In this document: in pieces, positions 9,746 to 19,350 of the stretch
How the letters are laid out: the number at the start of each line of letters is the position of its first letter
Numbering within the stretch: position 1 is the stretch's first letter
Origin: Christiangramia portivictoriae DSM 23547
GTDB taxonomy: Bacteria > Bacteroidota > Bacteroidia > Flavobacteriales > Flavobacteriaceae
Length of the DNA: 64,000 nt
Direction of reading: 5' to 3'
Assembly (NCBI RefSeq): GCF_000423045.1
Contig: NZ_KE383971.1
Span: 320,092-384,091, forward strand
Program-made: the position numbers and the translations under genes
The notes under the pieces: generated by a model
Told to the model about the DNA's origin: nothing
The model's database searches: none
What the model saw: only the letters and a program-made list of their open reading frames with translations

Positions 9746-10297
9746 CTAGTTCTCTGCGGTAGTAGATCCAGCCGCCTGTTGTGTAGTTTCAGGTTTTACT
9801 TCCAGACCCATTTTTTTCATCACTTTCAATGTGATATCGTCCTGTTCTCTTGAAAAAGCAAGTCCGCCAGAACCAGAATGGAATATCTGAGTATATTTTT
9901 CTTCCTGGATCACTTCTTTCATAGCAGCGTCGATCTTTCCATAAAGTGGGCCGGTTAGTTCACTTCTTTTCATTTGCAACATGACAGAAGCTTTTTGTCT
10001 AAAGCCCTTGATCTCATTTTCCATTCCAATAATCTCGTTTTCTTTCTCTTTCTTCACATCCTCGGTAAGACCTACATTGGTTTCCTGATATTCTTTTACA
10101 GCAGTTTCATATTTTCCAATGGTATTCTTCAGATCACCCTGAAGCTCCTCGTTGTAAACTTCGAGAGATTTATTTACTTCTGCATTTTCCGGCATTTGTG
10201 CCAGAATATATTCTGCATCAATAGTTCCAATTTTAGATTGTGCGTTTGCAGAAATAGCAACAAACAGCATCAAAATGGCAAGACTTAATTGTTTCAT
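9746..10297 (-). CDS. OmpH/Skp-family periplasmic chaperone
   Basis: A 183-residue protein with a cleavable signal peptide ending ANAQ, then SKIGTIDAEYILAQMPE, the standard start of the OmpH fold. A long charged helical region (about 50-120) would form the tentacle-like coiled coil that holds unfolded outer-membrane proteins. The C-terminus is Gln/Ala/Thr-rich and probably disordered. It likely works with the SurA-type foldases encoded 1.5 kb away. Its -7 box lies on the complement at 10314-10321 and it shares a terminator with guaB. Confidence 0.88.
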   Translation of the reverse strand: MKQLSLAILMLFVAISANAQSKIGTIDAEYILAQMPENAEVNKSLEVYNEELQGDLKNTIGKYETAVKEYQETNVGLTEDVKKEKENEIIGMENEIKGFRQKASVMLQMKRSELTGPLYGKIDAAMKEVIQEEKYTQIFHSGSGGLAFSREQDDITLKVMKKMGLEVKPETTQQAAGSTTAEN

Positions 10298-10313
10298 TCT
10301 AAATATTTTTTCG

Positions 10314-10321
10314 CAAATATA
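10314..10321 (-). promoter_or_regulatory. -7 box TATATTTG of the OmpH-like gene
   Basis: The complement strand reads TATATTTG, a TAnnTTTG match, 16 bases before the start codon; the expected leader is about 10 bases. Confidence 0.6.
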
Positions 10322-10358
10322 ACAGGCTGAGGTAAATATCAGCTATTCTTCAGAAATT

Positions 10359-10811
10359 TTATTGATCCAGCACACTTTTACCTTCTTCAGCAAAAGCCTT
10401 GAAATCTTCCATGAATTGCCTGGACTGATCCTTAAAAGTTCCTGGCATTAACATGCCAATTGCTTTCATAAAACCCGAAAACCGGAACTCATTATGCGTG
10501 CGCCATACCGTTTTACCACTATCGATCTGCTCGAAATAGTTGGCTTGTTGGTTCCAGACTCCCCTGGCAGTATAAGTAGCTTCGTATTTAAAAGGAAGTT
10601 CATTGGCCAGGATGGTCTCGGTCATTTCGATCTCACGACCTTTTATGCTGAACTTCAATAGATTCTGTGATCCTTCCTCGCCAAGTACACCGTTGATGGG
10701 CTTCATGAAAATAAAACCCTGTTGCCAGTGTTTGAGACTGTCTGGGTCTGAAAACTTTTCTATAACCTCATCAATAGGTTTGTTAATGGTAATTTTCTGT
10801 TCGTATTTCAT
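10359..10811 (-). CDS. SRPBCC (START/AHA1-like) family protein
   Basis: A 150-residue single-domain protein. The opening MKYEQKITINKPIDEVIEKF followed by DPDSLKHWQQG is the usual polyketide-cyclase/SRPBCC beginning: a strand, then a helix covering a hydrophobic ligand pocket. Alternating strands (EMTETILA, YEATYTARG, TVWRTHNEFRF) and a long C-terminal helix complete the helix-grip fold. No signal peptide is present, so it is cytoplasmic. The ligand is unknown. It lies 61 bases upstream of the OmpH-like gene on the same strand, but that gene has its own promoter box. Confidence 0.8.
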   Translation of the reverse strand: MKYEQKITINKPIDEVIEKFSDPDSLKHWQQGFIFMKPINGVLGEEGSQNLLKFSIKGREIEMTETILANELPFKYEATYTARGVWNQQANYFEQIDSGKTVWRTHNEFRFSGFMKAIGMLMPGTFKDQSRQFMEDFKAFAEEGKSVLDQ

Positions 10812-10928
10812 AGGATTTCGCTTTAGCTTCTGCTTAAAGATACTACGGAAATAAAATCTTTCAGAATTTATAATTTAAGACGCTTATTATTCGTTATGCC
10901 TTTAGCTTGCAGAACCTCAAGTAATTGT

Positions 10929-10936
10929 TATTTTTG
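10929..10936 (+). promoter_or_regulatory. -7 box TATTTTTG of the foldase-moxR operon
   Basis: It matches TAnnTTTG, with a TTG at 10907-10909 at suitable distance for the -33 element. It lies about 65 bases upstream of the first likely start codon. Confidence 0.55.
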
Positions 10937-11001
10937 CGCGGATAGGAAGTTTAGTAAGAGCTGAAGCTAATTTCAGCTTCATTAAAGCGGTACTTAAACC
11001 A

Positions 11002-11868
11002 TTGATTTTGAATAGACGTTTTTATTGGTTTTACCTCGGAATTTGCTTTTTGCTGTTTAGCAGTTGTGAGTATTTTCAGCAAACCGATAATAGGGTGCAG
11101 GTGGTAAGAGTTAACGACTCTTATTTATATGAAGAGGATATCCAGTCCCTCATTGATGAAGACACTTCACCAGAAGATAGTGCCATTATCGTAGGTAATT
11201 ATGTCACTCGCTGGGCTACTCAGCAATTGTTGATAGACAGGGCTAAACTCAATTTACCTGGAGAGCAGCAGGCCGAGTTCAACGCGCTAGTGGAAAATTA
11301 CAGAAATGAGTTGTATACGAACGCCTATACAGATGCTATTGTCACCCGCGATCTCGATACCTCGCTCAATCTGAATGAAATTGAATCTTATTACAAGAAG
11401 AATGGCGAAAACTTTATTCTGAATGAAGACCTGGTAAAACTCAGGTATATCAATCTACCGAAGAATACGAACAATCTTGATGAAATAAGAACTAAATTTC
11501 GCCGCTTTAATCCTGAAGATCAGGATGCATTAAGCAATATGGCGATTCAGTTTAAAAATTACAGTATGAACGATTCGGTTTGGGTGAAAACAAAATCTGT
11601 TTATGATAAAATTGGTCCGCTTTCTGTAGAGGACCGGTCAAAGTTATTGCGAAAATCAAATTTTCTGGAGTTAAAGGATTCATTAAATGTGTACCTTGTT
11701 TATGTGAATGATGTACTGGCAAGAAATGAGCAGGCTCCATTGGACTATGCTTCAGCAACCATACGCGAAATCTTGCTGAACAAGAGAAAGCAATCGCTTA
11801 TTAAAGAATTAGAAAAGGATATTACAAAAGATGCAATTAAAAATAATGAATTTGAAATCTACAATTAA
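11002..11868 (+). CDS. SurA/PpiC-like periplasmic lipoprotein, probable peptidyl-prolyl isomerase relative
   Basis: A 288-residue protein with an N-terminal hydrophobic stretch and lipobox-like FSSC, then a helical body resembling SurA N-domains: short repeated helices, YYKKNGENF as in parvulin-associated linkers, and LVKLRYINLP like a degenerate rotamase start. No clear catalytic parvulin core is visible. The start is uncertain: there is no in-frame ATG near the signal sequence, and TTG at 11002 or 11008 must be used; I chose 11002. It overlaps the next foldase gene by 23 bases. A chaperone role for outer-membrane proteins is inferred from context. Confidence 0.7.
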   Translation: MILNRRFYWFYLGICFLLFSSCEYFQQTDNRVQVVRVNDSYLYEEDIQSLIDEDTSPEDSAIIVGNYVTRWATQQLLIDRAKLNLPGEQQAEFNALVENYRNELYTNAYTDAIVTRDLDTSLNLNEIESYYKKNGENFILNEDLVKLRYINLPKNTNNLDEIRTKFRRFNPEDQDALSNMAIQFKNYSMNDSVWVKTKSVYDKIGPLSVEDRSKLLRKSNFLELKDSLNVYLVYVNDVLARNEQAPLDYASATIREILLNKRKQSLIKELEKDITKDAIKNNEFEIYN

Positions 11869-13279
11869 ACCACTTTTTTCAGGAGTATGTATGCTATTTA
11901 CAGCTCTTGGATTTTCACAGGAAGTGATCGTAACAGATAGTACGGCGATCCAGCCAGATGCTGAGGTAAAAAAGGTGGAAAACGAAATGCAGGGTAAACA
12001 GCGAATGAAGGTTGATGGCATCGCTGCTGTGGTTGGAGAATATATCATTCTTGAAAGTGATATCGACCTGATGTACAAGGATATGCAGTCGCAGGGAATG
12101 ACAACTGCCGAGGTGACCGACTGTAAACTGGCTGGTTCACTGATGGAGAATAAATTATATGCGCACCATGCCATACAGGACAGTATAATTATTAACGACA
12201 ACCAGATAAACGGTATTGTTGACCAGCAGATACAGGGATTGCAGCAACAGGCTGGTTCTATGGAAAAAGTGCTTGAATTCTATAAAAAGGATAGCGAAGC
12301 TGAACTAAGGGACGAGATATTTACACTTACCAAACAAAGACAGCTTGCACAGCAAATGCAGGAAAAGATCATCCAGGACCTGGAAGTTACTCCGGAAGAG
12401 GTAAGACAGTACTACGTGCAAATGGAAGAGAAACCAATGTTTGGAACTGAAATTGAACTTTCCCAGATCGTGATCGAACCTGAAATTCCTCAGGAAGAAA
12501 GTCAGAAGGTTATCGATCGATTAAAAGGTTTCAAGGCAGATATCGAAGAGAACGGTTCCAGTTTTTCTACCAAGGCCGTTTTGTATTCACAGGATCCAGG
12601 GACTGCTCCAGACGGAGGTAGAATTACACTTACCAGGAAAGATGCATTTGTAAAAGAATTTAAGGACGTAGCTTTTAGTCTTCAGGAAGGTGAGGTTAGT
12701 GAGCCTTTTGAAACTGAATTTGGTTACCATATTATACAGGTCGACAAAATTCGTGGGCAAACCGTGGAGCTAAGACATATACTGCTGATCCCAGATGTGA
12801 CGAACGCATCTGTACAGGCGGCGAAAGCTGAAATCGATACTTTAAGAAGTAAGATTGTAAAAGGAGATTTAGATTTTGCTGCAGCTGCACGGGAAGCTTC
12901 AGATGAGGAAGAGACTAAAACTGAAGGTGGAAAATTGATCAATCCAAGAACTGGTGATACTAGATTTGAACTAACCAAAATCGATCCTAAATTATTTGAG
13001 CAGGTGGAATCCCTGAACGAAGGTGAAGTTTCCCTTGTACTTACACAACAGGACAGAACAGGTAGACCTCAATTCAAGATCATCAAGGTGACTAAGAAAA
13101 TTGAGGAACACGAAGCAGATTACGCAACAGATTATCTTAAGATCAAAGAGCTGGCTTTAAGAGACAAGCAGCTGGATGTGATTGAAAAGTGGCAAAAAGA
13201 GAAGATCGCAGACACTTACATTAAAGTAAACGGCAAGTACCGTGATTGTGATTATGCTAACGACTGGTTAAAAGAATAA
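11846..13279 (+). CDS. SurA-type peptidyl-prolyl cis-trans isomerase
   Basis: A 477-residue periplasmic foldase. The ATG at 11846 gives a clean signal peptide ending GFSQ; an in-frame ATG 15 bases earlier is possible. A SurA-like N-domain begins near VDGIAAVVGEYIILESDI, followed by two parvulin-like domains: the first from about ELSQIVIEP, the second from ELRHILLIPD. Both contain the usual D-x-G-x-hydrophobic run, for example PDGGRITL, and EFGYHIIQVD. Members isomerise prolines and escort beta-barrel proteins to the outer membrane. It overlaps the upstream lipoprotein gene and sits three bases before moxR, so the three are probably one transcript. Confidence 0.88.
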   Translation: MNLKSTIKPLFSGVCMLFTALGFSQEVIVTDSTAIQPDAEVKKVENEMQGKQRMKVDGIAAVVGEYIILESDIDLMYKDMQSQGMTTAEVTDCKLAGSLMENKLYAHHAIQDSIIINDNQINGIVDQQIQGLQQQAGSMEKVLEFYKKDSEAELRDEIFTLTKQRQLAQQMQEKIIQDLEVTPEEVRQYYVQMEEKPMFGTEIELSQIVIEPEIPQEESQKVIDRLKGFKADIEENGSSFSTKAVLYSQDPGTAPDGGRITLTRKDAFVKEFKDVAFSLQEGEVSEPFETEFGYHIIQVDKIRGQTVELRHILLIPDVTNASVQAAKAEIDTLRSKIVKGDLDFAAAAREASDEEETKTEGGKLINPRTGDTRFELTKIDPKLFEQVESLNEGEVSLVLTQQDRTGRPQFKIIKVTKKIEEHEADYATDYLKIKELALRDKQLDVIEKWQKEKIADTYIKVNGKYRDCDYANDWLKE

Positions 13280-13282
13280 TCA

Positions 13283-14233
13283 ATGTCTGATGTTATTCTG
13301 ATTGAAAACCTGGTAAAAAAACACGCTGAGCTTAGAGCAGAGATCGCGAAAGTGATCGTTGGTCAGGATGAGGTGGTGCAACAGGTTCTGCTTTCTATTT
13401 TTTCAGGAGGACATTCACTATTGATAGGCGTTCCAGGCCTGGCAAAGACCTTGATGGTAAATACCATCGCGAAGGCTCTTGGCCTGGACTTTAAAAGAAT
13501 CCAATTTACGCCAGATCTCATGCCCAGCGATATTCTGGGATCAGAGATCCTGGATGAAAATCGAAAATTCAAATTCATCAAAGGGCCGGTTTTTACTAAT
13601 ATTTTACTGGCAGACGAGATTAACCGTACTCCTCCTAAAACCCAGGCAGCTTTGCTGGAGGCTATGCAGGAACGAGCGGTGACCGTGGCTGGTCATCATT
13701 ACAAGCTTGATCAACCCTATTTTGTTCTGGCTACGCAAAACCCTATAGAACAGGAGGGAACCTATCCTTTGCCTGAAGCTCAGCTGGATCGTTTCATGTT
13801 TGCGATCAATCTTGAATATCCGAGCTTTCAGGAAGAAGTAGAGGTAGTAAAATCTACCACCACAGATGTTCACGCAACAGTAAACCCGTTATTCAATGCT
13901 TCAGAAATATCTGAAATACAGCAGGTGATTCGGCGTATCCCGGTACCGGATAATGTGATAGAATATGCAGTGCGGCTGGTAGGAAAAACAAGACCCGGCA
14001 AGGAAGCTTCAGAATTTGTTCAGAATTATATTGACTGGGGAGCAGGACCAAGAGCTTCTCAGAATTTAATTCTGGCAGCCAAAACACATGCTGCGGTACG
14101 TGGTAAATTCTCACCAGATATTGAGAACGTACAGGCTGTGGCCATAGGAATTTTAAGGCATCGTATTATTAGAAACTACAAAGCCGAAGCTGAAGGAATC
14201 TCTGCTGAAGAAATTATTAAAAATTTGTTCTAG
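13283..14233 (+). CDS. MoxR-family AAA+ ATPase
   Basis: A 316-residue ATPase with Walker A GVPGLAKT at 49-56, Walker B LLADEINR (D111, E112), sensor-like ATQNP and a helical lid containing GAGPRASQNLI. MoxR ATPases assist maturation of multi-protein complexes, usually with von Willebrand-factor (BatA/BatB) partners. Those partners are not downstream here; only a small membrane protein follows, overlapping by one base. The grouping with periplasmic foldases suggests an envelope-stress role, which is inference. Confidence 0.93.
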   Translation: MSDVILIENLVKKHAELRAEIAKVIVGQDEVVQQVLLSIFSGGHSLLIGVPGLAKTLMVNTIAKALGLDFKRIQFTPDLMPSDILGSEILDENRKFKFIKGPVFTNILLADEINRTPPKTQAALLEAMQERAVTVAGHHYKLDQPYFVLATQNPIEQEGTYPLPEAQLDRFMFAINLEYPSFQEEVEVVKSTTTDVHATVNPLFNASEISEIQQVIRRIPVPDNVIEYAVRLVGKTRPGKEASEFVQNYIDWGAGPRASQNLILAAKTHAAVRGKFSPDIENVQAVAIGILRHRIIRNYKAEAEGISAEEIIKNLF

Positions 14234-14535
14234 TGATCAATTTTCTTGAACGATATAAAGTTATTTTTTCCATCCTTTTTTATCTCGCTTCTGCAAACAA
14301 GTTGCTCATGAACATAGCGGAACTTGAAAGGACTCCAGCCTTAATACTTAAACTTATATGTATTGCATTTCTGTCTGGATTCTGGATCATTGTTCTGCTG
14401 GATATGATTCTGAACAAATTGCATGACAAAACATTCTGGATTCTGTCCATGTTTTTTATCGCTTTCATGGCTCCCGTGGTGTATTTATTCCGTAGGCAAA
14501 AGACTCTTCGTGAACCCGCCAGATATTCAATTTGA
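14233..14535 (+). CDS. Small predicted membrane protein, unknown
   Basis: A 100-residue protein starting at GTG, whose G is also the last base of the moxR stop codon (taGtg), implying translational coupling. Hydrophobic stretches at about 7-27, 34-57 and 68-90 suggest three membrane segments, followed by a basic tail. I recognise no family. The coupling is the best evidence that it is real. Confidence 0.55.
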   Translation: MINFLERYKVIFSILFYLASANKLLMNIAELERTPALILKLICIAFLSGFWIIVLLDMILNKLHDKTFWILSMFFIAFMAPVVYLFRRQKTLREPARYSI

Positions 14536-14678
14536 AGCTCGAATATTATCGAATTCTCAATAATCTTACTTTAAAATCAATTTTGCTGAATTTATCATTA
14601 TAAAAAATGAATTTTCAGAAATTATTTATAGTAAATTTTGAGTATTGCTCCTTATTTTTAAAATCGCTCTATTTTTCC

Positions 14679-14686
14679 TATTTTTG
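14679..14686 (+). promoter_or_regulatory. -7 box TATTTTTG of the aconitase gene
   Basis: It matches TAnnTTTG, 33 bases before the ATG at 14720, and argues against an upstream TTG start at 14645. Confidence 0.6.
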
Positions 14687-14719
14687 CAAGACTTTTTTAG
14701 AATAAAAACAAAACAGAAT

Positions 14720-16987
14720 ATGGCATACGATATTGATATGATTAAGAAGGTGTATAGCCACATGGCTGAACGTGTGAACACTGCACGTGAAGTTGTAGGC
14801 AAACCTTTGACGCTTTCAGAAAAGATCCTTTATTCTCACTTATGGGATGGGAGTGCTAAAGAAGCATTTCAAAGAGGTAAGGATTATGTAGAATTTTCCC
14901 CAGATAGAATTGCTTGTCAGGACGCAACTGCGCAAATGGCGTTATTGCAATTCATGCAGGCAGGTAAAAAGAAGGTTGCCGTGCCAACAACTGTGCATTG
15001 TGATCACCTTATCCAGGCGAAAATGGGAGCTGCGATAGATTTGCAATCTGCAAACAAAAGCAGTAGCGAGGTTTTTGATTTTCTGGAATCGGTATCAAAT
15101 AAATACGGAATTGGTTTCTGGAAACCAGGTGCAGGTATTATTCACCAGGTTGTTCTTGAAAATTATGCATTTCCAGGTGGAATGATGATTGGAACCGATT
15201 CTCACACGGTAAATGCAGGTGGATTAGGAATGGTTGCCATTGGAGTTGGTGGAGCAGATGCTGTAGATGTAATGGCAGGTATGCCATGGGAGCTTAAATT
15301 CCCTAAACTAATTGGAGTAAAGTTAACCGGAAAACTTTCTGGATGGACTTCCTCTAAAGATGTTATTCTTAAAGTTGCTGGTATCCTAACTGTAAAAGGT
15401 GGTACAGGTGCAATTATTGAATATTTTGGTGAAGGAGCACGTAATTTATCTTGTACAGGTAAAGGTACAATTTGTAATATGGGAGCTGAAGTTGGTGCAA
15501 CTACTTCTACTTTTGGATATGACGACTCTATGGAGCGTTACCTGAGAGCTACCAATCGTGCAGATGTTGCCGATGCTGCAAACGAAGTACGTGAGCATTT
15601 AACTGGTGATGATGAAGTTTATGCAAATCCAGAGCAATATTTTGATGAATTGATCGAGATCAATTTAGATGAATTGAAGCCTCATCTAAACGGACCGTTT
15701 ACTCCAGACCTTGCAACTCCAATTTCTGAAATGGGAGTTAAAGCTAAGGAACATGACTGGCCAATCAATGTAGATTGGGGTCTAATTGGATCATGTACAA
15801 ACTCTTCTTACGAGGATCTTACCAGGGCAGCTTCTATCGCTAAACAGGCCGTAGATAAAAAAGTAAAAGCAAAATCTGATTTCGGAATTAACCCGGGATC
15901 TGAGCAAATTAGATATACTGCAGAGAGAGACGGATTACTTAAGATATTTGAAGATCTTGATGCTACTATTTTTACGAATGCATGTGGACCATGTATTGGT
16001 CAATGGGATCGTTCAGATAGAAAAGGTGAAGAAAAGAACACAATCGTTCACTCTTTCAACCGTAACTTCTCTAAAAGAGCAGATGGTAACCCAAATACCC
16101 ACGCCTTTGTAGGTTCACCTGAAATGGTTGCTGCAATTGCAATTTCTGGTAGACTGGATTTCGATCCAACTCGAGATAAGTTGATTAACGAAGATGGAGA
16201 AGAGGTGATGCTGGATGAGCCACAAGGTATCGAGCTACCAACAAAAGGTTTTGCTGTGGAGGATGCTGGATATGTTGCTCCAAACGAAGATGGAAGTACC
16301 GTAGAGGTAAAAGTTGCTGAAGATAGTGAAAGACTTCAATTGTTAACTCCATTTGAGCCTTGGGATGGTAAGAATCTTACCGGTGCTAAATTGTTGATCA
16401 AGGCATGGGGTAAATGTACAACAGACCACATTTCCATGGCAGGTCCATGGTTGAGGTATAGAGGGCACCTGGATAACATTTCCAATAACTGCCTAATTGG
16501 AGCTATCAACGCATTTAACGAGAAAACTAATTTCGTAAAGAATCAGTTGACTGGTGAGTATGATGGTGTGCCAGCGGTACAGAGAGAGTACAAAAAAGCA
16601 GGAATTCCTACGGTAGTAGTGGGAGATCATAACTATGGTGAAGGTTCTTCCAGAGAGCATGCAGCTATGGAGCCAAGACATTTAGGTGTTAAGGTGGTAT
16701 TGGTAAAATCTTTTGCTCGTATCCATGAGACTAACCTGAAAAAGCAGGGGATGCTAGGTCTAACTTTCGCTAATGAAAGTGATTATGATCTAATCCAGGA
16801 AGATGATACTTTCAACTTTACAGATCTTGAAAACTTTGCACCAGATACGCCGCTTACGATAGAGATCGTACATGCAGATGGTAGCAAAGATACGATCAAA
16901 GCGAATCATACTTATAACCAGCCACAAATAGAATGGTATAAGCATGGATCTGCACTAAACCTTATTAAAAAGGAAAATGCAGCTTAA
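14720..16987 (+). CDS. Aconitate hydratase (mitochondrial type)
   Basis: A 755-residue aconitase interconverting citrate and isocitrate in the TCA cycle. The [4Fe-4S] ligands are visible as C359 in [11 protein letters not shown] and C422/C425 in [10 protein letters not shown]. Other conserved motifs are [23 protein letters not shown] and, in the C-terminal swivelling domain, [15 protein letters not shown]. Length and order fit the mitochondrial-type AcnA/ACO2 group. The ATG at 14720 gives [15 protein letters not shown]; the earlier TTG would add an implausible hydrophobic tail. Own promoter box and own terminator, so monocistronic. Confidence 0.97.
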   Translation: MAYDIDMIKKVYSHMAERVNTAREVVGKPLTLSEKILYSHLWDGSAKEAFQRGKDYVEFSPDRIACQDATAQMALLQFMQAGKKKVAVPTTVHCDHLIQAKMGAAIDLQSANKSSSEVFDFLESVSNKYGIGFWKPGAGIIHQVVLENYAFPGGMMIGTDSHTVNAGGLGMVAIGVGGADAVDVMAGMPWELKFPKLIGVKLTGKLSGWTSSKDVILKVAGILTVKGGTGAIIEYFGEGARNLSCTGKGTICNMGAEVGATTSTFGYDDSMERYLRATNRADVADAANEVREHLTGDDEVYANPEQYFDELIEINLDELKPHLNGPFTPDLATPISEMGVKAKEHDWPINVDWGLIGSCTNSSYEDLTRAASIAKQAVDKKVKAKSDFGINPGSEQIRYTAERDGLLKIFEDLDATIFTNACGPCIGQWDRSDRKGEEKNTIVHSFNRNFSKRADGNPNTHAFVGSPEMVAAIAISGRLDFDPTRDKLINEDGEEVMLDEPQGIELPTKGFAVEDAGYVAPNEDGSTVEVKVAEDSERLQLLTPFEPWDGKNLTGAKLLIKAWGKCTTDHISMAGPWLRYRGHLDNISNNCLIGAINAFNEKTNFVKNQLTGEYDGVPAVQREYKKAGIPTVVVGDHNYGEGSSREHAAMEPRHLGVKVVLVKSFARIHETNLKKQGMLGLTFANESDYDLIQEDDTFNFTDLENFAPDTPLTIEIVHADGSKDTIKANHTYNQPQIEWYKHGSALNLIKKENAA

Positions 16988-17010
16988 GCTCTCATCAGTA
17001 CAATTTGAAA

Positions 17011-17038
17011 AACCCCGGGAACATTCCCGGGGTTTTTT
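17011..17038 (+). terminator. Terminator of the aconitase gene
   Basis: AACCCCGGGAA and TTCCCGGGGTT form a perfect 11-bp stem with a minimal loop, followed by a T-run. Confidence 0.93.
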
Positions 17039-17179
17039 GTTTTCAAAATTGAAGTTCTTTTTGAAAATTAATTTAATCGTAGCAGAGGTACACACTTACA
17101 GATTATGCTAGAATTACCATCTCGTAAACCAGAAGCAGAATTGTAATTTTTCCGTTCTTTGCAGGACTTAAGCAATGCT

Positions 17180-17746
17180 ATGAAATTATTTAAAAACGAG
17201 TGGTTAAATATTATTATCATCGTGATAATCCTGGTTACGGTAATACCACAAACCAGGAAACCGGTCCAGATCTTTGTGAACAAGCTTATATCGTTTGCAC
17301 CTTCTGTGAATGATGAGGACGATCAGGAGAAATTAACCAGTTATGATTGGATCCTGGAAGATAAAAGAGGTAAAAGAATTGAATTTACTGAATTTGAAAA
17401 CGAAGTAATTGTAGTTAATTTCTGGGCAACCTGGTGCCCGCCATGTATTGCTGAAATGCCAAGTTTCCAGGAGGTTTATGAAGATTATGGCGATAAGGTA
17501 CGTTTCGTATTTGTGTCAGGAGAGCAGCATCAAACTACAGACAATTATATGAAGCGCAAACGCTTTAGCTTACCATCATATAAAATGCGTACAAAAGCTC
17601 CAGAGCCTATGCTGGGTAAAACATTGCCTACCACTTATGTGATCTCTAAATCAGGAAAAATTGTGATCGACAAAGTTGGCTCTGCCGACTGGAATTCAGA
17701 CAGTTTTCGAAGTACTCTTGATAAATTGCTGCAAGAGAAATTATAG
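17180..17746 (+). CDS. Membrane-anchored TlpA-like thiol-disulfide oxidoreductase
   Basis: A 188-residue protein with an uncleaved N-terminal membrane anchor (about 8-23) and a periplasmic thioredoxin fold. The redox site is WATWCPPC (C86, C89), with the cis-proline segment LPTTYVI later. CPPC and the anchor fit TlpA/ResA-type reductants for cytochrome c maturation or other periplasmic thiols. The ATG at 17180 is preferred to TTG at 17159 because it opens directly onto the anchor. Its last six bases overlap the end of crtY on the other strand. Confidence 0.85.
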   Translation: MKLFKNEWLNIIIIVIILVTVIPQTRKPVQIFVNKLISFAPSVNDEDDQEKLTSYDWILEDKRGKRIEFTEFENEVIVVNFWATWCPPCIAEMPSFQEVYEDYGDKVRFVFVSGEQHQTTDNYMKRKRFSLPSYKMRTKAPEPMLGKTLPTTYVISKSGKIVIDKVGSADWNSDSFRSTLDKLLQEKL

Positions 17747-18877
17747 TTTATTGAAAAAAGATTTTAAGAACTGCGGGTGAAACATGCTCTGCATGATCCT
17801 GATCTCTTCTGAAAATTTGGTTTCTTCATCCAGAAATCTTAGAATATTCTGAATACTGTTCTTCGTATAAAACTTAGTGAAAAGGGATTCGCCAAGATCA
17901 TTCCGCTTTTCCAGAACATCCAGAAAAATGGCATCATACTGCTGAAATTTTTTACTGGTTAGGTGCTGCTCAGGTCTTTTCCCGCTTTTGATATTGGAGA
18001 GCAATCTGCTTACTTTTCTTTCGGTGTTTTTAAAAGAATACCCGGAAGATGCTTTCACCCAGCCTCCCGCAGTTCCAATTTTAGTAATGTGTCTGGAATG
18101 ATGTCTATGGAAAGGATAGTCGGTCATGGGAATAACGCCTGTTTCGCTCTCAACGATCTTGAAATCTTCAATTCTTAGAACTTTCTGAATATATTCGTGC
18201 AGTTTCTCGTCATAAACCTTTTCTTCAGTAAGAAATGGCGTAAAGAAAGTGAATTCTATTAGAGCTTGCTTAGACGATAAGGGAAGTACATAAGTAAAAC
18301 ATGTACTGTGATTGTATTTAACACGGTAGTCCATCATTACGAAACGTTCAGGATCAAATTGATCATCAACGGTTTCGATGGTGATGCCTTTAAAGTGCTG
18401 AAAAATTTTAGCGCTGCCAGAGTCCTCCTTATAGGCGGTTGGAGGTCGGCTATCAAAAAAATGAGTAGCAGTGTAGGATCTTTGTTCTCCTATAGCCGTA
18501 CGGGTAACCTCATCGATCCTGGTAATGGTATCCTGGATAAAATATGTATCGGGATCTTTTTGAAGTTCTGCTTTTGCATACTCATAGAAATCTATGGACC
18601 GCAACATCTTGTAACTATAAGGTGCTAGATCCAGGTTTTTTTCTACGGAATCTGAAATGAATTTCCCTTGCTGCCAGTCTTTGTGAACGAGCTCATCCCA
18701 TTTGCCTTCGCCTTTTTCCCAGAAACACCAGGTCTTATCGTTCTCAGATTTTTCTGAAGGATCGATAATAGCAATCTTTTTTCCCTTAAAAAAAATGTCT
18801 TTTCTTATTTCCAGAGCCAATTGCAGCCCGGCCAGCCCACCACCAACGATGATGTAGTAATAGTCTGGCGTGATCAT
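17741..18877 (-). CDS. crtY: Lycopene beta-cyclase (CrtY type)
   Basis: A 378-residue flavoprotein cyclising both ends of lycopene to beta-carotene. It has the N-terminal dinucleotide fold YYIIVGGGLAGLQLAL, the TWCFWEKGEG region, LPLSSKQALIEFTFF and IGTAGGWVKASSGYSF, all typical of the bacterial CrtY family rather than the small heterodimeric CrtYc/Yd type. It is last in the crt operon, 13 bases after crtZ. The end overlaps the TlpA-like gene by six bases with no visible terminator. Confidence 0.93.
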   Translation of the reverse strand: MITPDYYYIIVGGGLAGLQLALEIRKDIFFKGKKIAIIDPSEKSENDKTWCFWEKGEGKWDELVHKDWQQGKFISDSVEKNLDLAPYSYKMLRSIDFYEYAKAELQKDPDTYFIQDTITRIDEVTRTAIGEQRSYTATHFFDSRPPTAYKEDSGSAKIFQHFKGITIETVDDQFDPERFVMMDYRVKYNHSTCFTYVLPLSSKQALIEFTFFTPFLTEEKVYDEKLHEYIQKVLRIEDFKIVESETGVIPMTDYPFHRHHSRHITKIGTAGGWVKASSGYSFKNTERKVSRLLSNIKSGKRPEQHLTSKKFQQYDAIFLDVLEKRNDLGESLFTKFYTKNSIQNILRFLDEETKFSEEIRIMQSMFHPQFLKSFFNKL

Positions 18878-18890
18878 TTAGCGGGAAATT

Positions 18891-19343
18891 TTATTTTCTG
18901 AAATATTTAAAGGGTACGAATAGCATTCCGAAGCATTCGCCATCATCTTTGCCAAGGTGTTTATGGTGCATTTTGTGCGCTCTTCGAATTCCTTTAGCAT
19001 ATTTGTTATTCGCATTTCTGAACATTTTAAATCTTTGATGTATAAAAATGTCATGAACGGTAAAGTAGGTGATTCCGTAGGCAAGAATCCCCAAACCAAT
19101 AGGCAGGCCAATCCAGACATCTTCATATCTCCAGAGTAAAAAACAACCAATGCTTACCAGGGCGTAAAAAACAAAAAATAGATCATTGCGTTCCCACCAG
19201 CTACTATGGTCTTTATGATGGTGATCCTTATGTAATTTCCATAAAAAGCCATGCATCACATATTTATGAGTGAACCATGCCATTCCTTCCATCATCATAA
19301 ATGTTCCAAAAAATACTAATAGCCATAAAATCACTTGCATCAT
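18891..19343 (-). CDS. crtZ: Beta-carotene hydroxylase
   Basis: A 150-residue membrane di-iron hydroxylase with the four His clusters of the fatty-acid-hydroxylase superfamily: HKYVMH, HKDHHH, HDIFIHQR and HKMHHKH. It would add 3-hydroxyls to the beta-ionone rings, giving zeaxanthin from beta-carotene. The start could be GTG at 19346, ATG at 19343 or ATG at 19340; I took the first ATG. It lies seven bases after the crtB stop. Confidence 0.94.
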   Translation of the reverse strand: MMQVILWLLVFFGTFMMMEGMAWFTHKYVMHGFLWKLHKDHHHKDHSSWWERNDLFFVFYALVSIGCFLLWRYEDVWIGLPIGLGILAYGITYFTVHDIFIHQRFKMFRNANNKYAKGIRRAHKMHHKHLGKDDGECFGMLFVPFKYFRK

Positions 19344-19350
19344 CACCAGT

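Noticed and set aside
14560-14718. Short 32-codon ORF upstream of the aconitase gene
   Set aside because: It runs through the promoter box, is very short and has Phe/Leu-rich composition expected from AT-rich non-coding DNA.
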